Source: Paenibacillus plantiphilus (GTDB taxonomy: Bacteria; Bacillota; Bacilli; Paenibacillales; Paenibacillaceae). From it: a stretch of 64,000 nt of DNA. Every line of letters starts with the position of its first letter. The first letter of the stretch is position 1. The translations under genes and the position numbers were made by a program. Positions 59,473 through 64,000 of the stretch are shown here, in pieces. The stretch is taken from the NCBI RefSeq assembly GCF_927798095.1, contig NZ_CAKMMF010000005.1, forward strand, positions 1-64,000, written 5' to 3'. The notes below the pieces were generated by a model. The model saw nothing but the letters and a program-made list of their open reading frames with translations. It was not told the DNA's origin and searched no databases.

Positions 59473-59649
59473 AATTTCAAGAAAGAAGAAAGGGAACGGC
59501 AGCTCCTATTCTTGATTGCGGATGAACGACAGCAAGCTTTTCGAGAGGAGTATCCAGGACTCGACCAGCGCATTCCGCAGTACCAGATCGCCTTCTATTG
59601 GGGCATCAGTCCAGTCTCGCTCAGCCGACTGGAAGAAACATTAACATAG
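59473..59649 (+). pseudogene. Crp/Fnr-family regulator C-terminal remnant
   Basis: A frame of 58 codons after an in-frame TAG (59470-59472) reads ERQLLFLIADERQQAFREEYPGLDQRIPQYQIA. This is the helix-turn-helix end of a Crp-type regulator (IPQYQIAFYWGISPVSLSRLE). The cyclic-nucleotide domain is missing. It lies just before the SDR gene. Confidence 0.8.
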
Positions 59650-59710
59650 GTTAATGAGCTGTCCGCTCCCCCAAGCTATGATGGAGTCATACGAAGGGGG
59701 AGGATTAGGT

Positions 59711-60448
59711 TTGAATATAACAGGACAAACGGTGCTTATTACGGGGGGCGCTTCAGGAATAGGTCTGGCGGTTGCGAAGAAGCTTGCTCGGTTGAACAAT
59801 CAGGTTATTATCGCAGGGCGCGATCCCCGGAAGCTGGAGGCAGCATGCGCTGAGGTGAAGGAGCTGATCGCCATCCCTTGCGATATTAGCAAGGAGGAGC
59901 AACGCTTATCGCTTGCGTCTGAAGTTGCTGAGCGATATCCGAAGCTGACGCTGCTGATCAATAATGCAGGGATACAGTTTCAAAGCCGATTCGATAGCAA
60001 CCCGCCGTCGCTTGAAGCCATCCACGAGGAAATGGAGACGAACTTCGTCGCCGCGGTGCGGCTCATCGCGCTTATGATACCGAGTTTGCTGAAACAACCG
60101 GAAGCCGGAATTATTAATATGTCATCCGGGCTCGCTATCGCTCCGAAAGCAGGAGCGCCAATCTATTGCGCTTCGAAGGCGGCTTTGTCCGCATTCTCAC
60201 GGTCGCTTCGCTATCAATTGGAGCCGACCCCGGTCCGAGTGTTCGACGTGCTTGCTCCGCTCGTCGATACAGCCATGACCGAGGGCAGAGGCAAGGGCAA
60301 GATAAGTCCGGAGCGCTTCGCCGATGAGCTGGTGGCGGGGGTGGCCAAGGATAAATATGTTCTGCATGTGGGCAAAACCAAATACTTATACGCGCTCTCC
60401 CGTCTGCTTCCGAAGCTGGCTTACCAGATTACGAAGAATGGGCTGTGA
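59711..60448 (+). CDS. SDR oxidoreductase, DltE-like
   Basis: About 245 residues. It has TGGASGIGLAVAKKLA, NNAGIQFQ, catalytic INMSSGLAIAPK and YCASKAALS, and the C-terminal region with HVGKTKYLYALSRLLP. It belongs to the DltE-type SDRs. The TTG at 59711 (after GGGAGG) is preferred over the upstream ATG at 59654. Confidence 0.82.
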   Translation: MNITGQTVLITGGASGIGLAVAKKLARLNNQVIIAGRDPRKLEAACAEVKELIAIPCDISKEEQRLSLASEVAERYPKLTLLINNAGIQFQSRFDSNPPSLEAIHEEMETNFVAAVRLIALMIPSLLKQPEAGIINMSSGLAIAPKAGAPIYCASKAALSAFSRSLRYQLEPTPVRVFDVLAPLVDTAMTEGRGKGKISPERFADELVAGVAKDKYVLHVGKTKYLYALSRLLPKLAYQITKNGL

Positions 60449-60609
60449 AGAAGAGCTTCTCGAATCCCGGTGCTCTGATAAACACGTGGCTACTACAGCC
60501 ACGGCAGTTAGAATACGAAGGTATGTTGACGGAACATGGAAAGTAATTACTGTACTGTCAGGGCAAATAAAGTGCAAGTGACCAAAGAAATATATGAGAA
60601 ATACAAAAA

Positions 60610-60640
60610 GCCGCCAAAATCGGCGGCAGTTATATTTTTG
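60610..60640. terminator. Bidirectional terminator between SDR and terC
   Basis: GCCGCC/GGCGGC stem flanked by an A run on the left and T-rich sequence on the right, serving the convergent SDR and TerC genes. Confidence 0.7.
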
Positions 60641-60711
60641 CGTGATTATATCCAGAAGAAATTCGCATTTGCGAGGCGAACTTCTTCGCTGGATGCAGGA
60701 TGGAATACCGA

Positions 60712-61500
60712 TTATGCGGCGTTGACCTTCTCATTTTCTTTGTTCTTGCGCCCGGACAGGAACCATCCGGTAGCGGCGATAAGAAGAAGCACCACATAGA
60801 AGGTCAGCTTCCATGCTGTCGATTCTGCAAATTCGTGCGGGATGACGTGCAGCGACGGGTGTGCCAGTGTATGGACAGCGAGCTTGACGCCGACCCAGCC
60901 AACGATGAAGAAAGCAGCGACTTCCAGCGCTGGTCTGCTCTCCAGCAGCTTCACGAACATATTCGCGGCGAATCGCATGATCAGAAGGCCGATAAAGCCG
61001 CCCAGGAAAATAACGATAAAGTGCCCGCCGTCCATTCCGCCGATCTTCGGCAAGTTCGTTGTCGGCAGTGCTACAGCAAGCGCGACAGCTGCCAGAATGG
61101 AATCAATAGCGAAAGCGATATCCGCGATTTCGACCTTGAGAACCGTCAGCCAAAACCCGCTTTTTTTCTTCTCTTTCCCTGCATTCTGATTCGCAGAATC
61201 TTCGCCTTTCTTTACGATGAGTTTTCGGAAAATGTGGTTCAACGCAATAAATAGCAGATATAGCGCCCCAAGTGCCTGAACCTGCCAAACATCCACCAGA
61301 AACGAAATCGCGAACAACGAAGCGAAGCGGAACACGAACGCGCCTGCCAGACCATAGAACAGAGCCTTCTTTCGTTGTTCCTCAGGCAAGTGCTTCACCA
61401 TAATCGCCAATACAAGCGCATTGTCAGCTGCCAGCAATCCCTCAAGCGCGATCAATACAAGCAGTACCCAACCATACTCCATCAATAATTCAAATCCCAT
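60712..61500 (-). CDS. TerC-family membrane protein (YkoY/YceF-like)
   Basis: A 262-residue integral membrane protein with seven segments. It has the TerC metal-site Asp/Asn (EGLLAADNALV; VEIADIAFAIDSI). TerC proteins export manganese or metalate secreted proteins. A manganese-sensing yybP-ykoY leader precedes it, which strengthens a Mn-efflux role. Confidence 0.9.
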   Translation of the reverse strand: MGFELLMEYGWVLLVLIALEGLLAADNALVLAIMVKHLPEEQRKKALFYGLAGAFVFRFASLFAISFLVDVWQVQALGALYLLFIALNHIFRKLIVKKGEDSANQNAGKEKKKSGFWLTVLKVEIADIAFAIDSILAAVALAVALPTTNLPKIGGMDGGHFIVIFLGGFIGLLIMRFAANMFVKLLESRPALEVAAFFIVGWVGVKLAVHTLAHPSLHVIPHEFAESTAWKLTFYVVLLLIAATGWFLSGRKNKENEKVNAA

Positions 61501-61552
61501 TCCACTTCCCCCTCTGACCGAAATGATGAGCCTACGCTTATTCTCTCCACAA

Positions 61553-61685
61553 AAGTAAAGAAACCTTCGCCAAGTATGGGCAAAGGTCTCGCTAACAGCG
61601 CCGTATCACGGCAATGTCAATAAAGCCGGAGAATGTGAGTTCTCGTATTGACGACTTTATTGTGACAGCTACTCCCCTTTGGAGT
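61553..61685 (-). promoter_or_regulatory. yybP-ykoY manganese riboswitch with terminator
   Basis: On the minus strand the leader has AAAGGGGAGTAGC (61668-61680), the second-arm CGAGACCTTTGCC (about 61578-61590), and a P2 helix with TCAATACGAG/CGTGATACGG. The terminator hairpin ACCTTTGCC/GGCGAAGGT with TTTCTTT tail overlaps the second P1 arm. Manganese should stabilise the aptamer and free terC from termination. Confidence 0.88.
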
Positions 61686-61787
61686 TTGGTTATCCATACG
61701 TTTGCGGTATGCGTCTTACAGAAAAGTAGTACGTTGAACGAGCCCCCCGGTTTCATTAATGTTCTCTCGTAAAAATGGAGGTGTGAA

Positions 61788-62270
61788 ATGTATCAGTGTC
61801 GTCCTGTACTGGCTGAAGATTACTCATTCATTTGTTCGTTTCCTCAAAATGCAGAGGAATTATTTTATATGTTTCCTACAGCTGTCTACCCATTGACAGT
61901 GGATCAGATTGAAGGAAACTCGAATAGCAGATTAAAACCAACAGTGATCCTCAATCACAGTGGTCAAGTCACAGGGTATTCAAACCTATACAATTACGAA
62001 GAGGCCGAACGGTGTTGGCTCGGAAATGTAATTTTATCACCCGGTTATAGGGGAACAGGCTTAGCGGAGGCTTTAATAAATAACATGATAGCTATTGCAC
62101 GCAATGAGTTGGTAGTGAAGACATTGCATCTATGTTGTCATAGTACAAATACAAGAGGGCTGCTGTTTTATTCAAAGCTAGGTTTCAAGCCGTATGATCT
62201 AACAAAGATTACTGGAAAGCAAGGGGAATTAATTGCCGGGATCCTTATGAGAATCTCTCTGAACGATTAA
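61788..62270 (+). CDS. GNAT-family acetyltransferase
   Basis: A 160-residue protein with the acetyl-CoA strip ILSPGYRGTGLAEALINNM and the late NTRGLLFYSKLGFKPYDL. The substrate is unknown. TGGAGG precedes the ATG; a terminator (AAAGACTGCCGGCA/TGCCGACAGTCTTT, 62347-62377) follows. Confidence 0.85.
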   Translation: MYQCRPVLAEDYSFICSFPQNAEELFYMFPTAVYPLTVDQIEGNSNSRLKPTVILNHSGQVTGYSNLYNYEEAERCWLGNVILSPGYRGTGLAEALINNMIAIARNELVVKTLHLCCHSTNTRGLLFYSKLGFKPYDLTKITGKQGELIAGILMRISLND

Positions 62271-62346
62271 TTGATATCGAGCTGCGCGCGGTGCGGAAGC
62301 TTATTGCATGGGTTGAAATAGCAGCAATGAAAGGCTCATATACAGC

Positions 62347-62377
62347 AAAGACTGCCGGCAAGATGCCGACAGTCTTT
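62347..62377. terminator. Hairpin between convergent GNAT and MFS genes
   Basis: AAAGACTGCCGGCA pairs with TGCCGACAGTCTTT; A and T ends make it usable from both sides. Confidence 0.75.
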
Positions 62378-62416
62378 GAAAGCCATAGGATACCATATTA
62401 CTACACTGCAAAAACA

Positions 62417-63631
62417 CTATTCAGCGGTTTCGTTTACTTGCAATCGCTTGAATTGGGTTAGCAGATAGCCTCCTGTCAATACGGTTACAACCCCTGACCA
62501 GAAAAACCACGATTGAACGCCATACTTCTCCACGATGGGACCAGCCAGCAGCAATCCGAACGGTGAGGCGATCAGCATCACGCTGGTAACAAGTGAAATT
62601 ACGCGACCAAGCATTGCAGGCTCGTACGCTCTCTGAATCATAGCCATATACGGCCCGTTGAAGAAAGGAGCGGCCGCTCCCATTACGAACGACAGAACGA
62701 CAAAGATGTAGAAAGCCTCACTGCTGATTACTCCGCAAGCCAAGCAGGTTAAGCCTATGACAATCAGGCTCCAACAAATATACGTAATATCCTTCCACTT
62801 CGAAGCTGCGACGGCCAACAATAATCCGCCAAGTATCATACCGACACTGAACACAGCCTCGACAAGGCTTGCGCTATATCCTCCACGTCCAAAATGCGAT
62901 AGCGTCATAAAAGGAAACAGTGTCGCAAGCGGCATAAACGCCAAGCTGAATATCGCCGTAGCCAGCGTAATGATGACGATTGCTCTAACTTTAATGAAAG
63001 CCCGCCAGCCCAGCATAAATTCGCTTATGAAGCTGGGTGATTGCTGCGCATCCGGCTTCGGCTGGTTGATGCGGACGAATAGAAGCATGAGGTTGGCGAT
63101 TAATGCGCCTGCTACGTCCAAGAACAACACGACGCCAAGGGAAGTTGCTGAATAGACAGCAATACCAAGCGCCGGACCGATCACGGTGGAGAACGAGAAG
63201 ACCATCTGGTGCCAGCCGGCTACCCGCGTCAATTGATCTTCGGGAGCCAGGAGTGGAATGGATGCCTGGAATGCCGGGGCGTGGAAAGCGGCGGCGACAG
63301 AACGCACCATTAATATGAGATAAACAAAGCCCAGGCTGGGATCGCCCAGATAAAAGTATATACCTAGAACGAGACTGAAGAATGCAATCGCGCTATCAGC
63401 TGCGATCATCGTTGTCTTGCGGTTCCATCGATCCAGCCAAACGCCGATAAATGGACCTAGAATCGCTTGCGGCAAAAAGCCGACAAGTCCGGCTATAGTC
63501 AGCACAATTGCCGACTGTGTTGTTTCAGTTAAATGCCAAATAATAGAGAATTGAACCATGGAGCTCGTTAATATGGAGAAGATCTGCCCGGTAAACAGAA
63601 TCGCGAACGCTTTTTTCCAATGAGTTGTCAT
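62417..63631 (-). CDS. MFS transporter, drug/siderophore exporter-like
   Basis: About 404 residues with twelve segments. It has the motif-A-like loop GPFIGVWLDRWNRKTTM, typical of the MFS_3/EntS-type exporters (macrolide efflux, enterobactin). No regulator lies next to it. ATG 63631 is chosen over 63643, which falls right in the AAGGG site. Confidence 0.87.
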   Translation of the reverse strand: MTTHWKKAFAILFTGQIFSILTSSMVQFSIIWHLTETTQSAIVLTIAGLVGFLPQAILGPFIGVWLDRWNRKTTMIAADSAIAFFSLVLGIYFYLGDPSLGFVYLILMVRSVAAAFHAPAFQASIPLLAPEDQLTRVAGWHQMVFSFSTVIGPALGIAVYSATSLGVVLFLDVAGALIANLMLLFVRINQPKPDAQQSPSFISEFMLGWRAFIKVRAIVIITLATAIFSLAFMPLATLFPFMTLSHFGRGGYSASLVEAVFSVGMILGGLLLAVAASKWKDITYICWSLIVIGLTCLACGVISSEAFYIFVVLSFVMGAAAPFFNGPYMAMIQRAYEPAMLGRVISLVTSVMLIASPFGLLLAGPIVEKYGVQSWFFWSGVVTVLTGGYLLTQFKRLQVNETAE

Positions 63632-63910
63632 ACAAAGACCCATCCCTTCGAATTTAGATAATGTGACAATGAAAACACAAATAAACCCTTACCATCTCTT
63701 TTTAAAAAAAATGGCTGAGCTGCGTGGTCCATTCTCTCATTACCATATCCGCTTGAAATGAATACCCAAAAGAAACACCTCCAAGTAAGCTACAGTTCAG
63801 TTTATCAATGACTGGATAACTTTTCAATAGAAACAGAAGAAAGGACAAAACTTCTGGACTGGATAGACGATTGCGGCTAGAGTATGATGAGTGTATAAGG
63901 AGGGGACGAT

Positions 63911-64000
63911 ATGCGATTTGAAGAGTTTCAAATTAACCAATGGTTAGAAAGCATTACTGTCGAGGAGCAAGCTGCGATTAAAGGTGTATTCAGTAAGCAA
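63911..64000 (+). CDS. Start of an unidentified gene, cut by the window end
   Basis: AAGGAGGGG lies before an ATG at 63911, and the frame stays open for the last 30 codons (MRFEEFQINQWLES ... KGVFSKQ). The visible part is helical and acidic. The protein cannot be identified from it. TATGAT near 63881 may be the -10. Confidence 0.7.
   Translation, partial: MRFEEFQINQWLESITVEEQAAIKGVFSKQ

Overview
The window looks like a chromosomal segment of a Paenibacillus-type Firmicute. The evidence is strong AGGAGG-type ribosome binding sites with frequent TTG and GTG starts, an S-layer protein with three SLH domains, a PadR/HAAS-domain ABC operon, LytTR regulators fused to an ABC-like domain, a Mn-sensing yybP-ykoY leader and B. 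subtilis-like AnsB, AadK and SatA relatives. No rRNA, tRNA, intact insertion sequence or CRISPR array was seen.

Layout. 1-3.6 kb: repeat debris, a PH-like small protein, an unrecognised helical protein and a lipoprotein. 3.7-8.0 kb (minus): an accessory SecA, an ABC-2 permease, the stump of its ATPase gene and a LytTR regulator. This is a decayed sister of the intact locus at 20.0-22.9 kb. 8.2-11.6 kb: SLC13 permease, ECF-type sigma factor, VOC protein. 11.8-14.6 kb (minus): PadR, HAAS/pentapeptide protein and a DrrAB-like ABC exporter. 14.7-19.1 kb: HD hydrolase and a 1096-residue S-layer protein. 41-64 kb: an accessory mix with a vWA lipoprotein, an orphan argC with two ArgR boxes, SDRs with ArsR or TetR regulators, an ankyrin protein, HAD, aminoglycoside- and streptothricin-type resistance enzymes, an AraC/GyrI regulator, a beta-lactamase-fold hydrolase, TerC with its riboswitch, and two MFS or ABC exporters. 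Several decayed gene fragments (HAD, DinB, Crp) lie among them.

The most striking part is 23.4-40.0 kb. A GntR/UTRA regulator, two FrlD-like kinases, an amidohydrolase, a YjbQ protein, five FrlC-like epimerases, a polar-amino-acid ABC importer, an MFS carrier, an ACT-malic enzyme, an aspartase and a FrlB-like SIS deglycase form one apparent regulon. Four of its promoters share the 11-mer ACAAC(A/G)TAT(A/G)A. The enzymes fit uptake of an Amadori compound (fructosyl-amino acid), phosphorylation, deglycation, and burning of the released amino acid. The co-transcribed aspartase and malic enzyme point to fructosyl-aspartate or a relative as substrate.

A second theme is two dispersed repeat families. 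One is a two-hairpin element preceded by a conserved reading frame ending ...DWISYSENPIATGEE-stop; it has seven copies, all on the plus strand and mostly just after plus-strand genes. The other is a set of three imperfect palindromes at an exact 51-bp period, with four loci. At three loci the two families sit next to each other, and at one the array touches a gene for a nuclease-like HTH protein.
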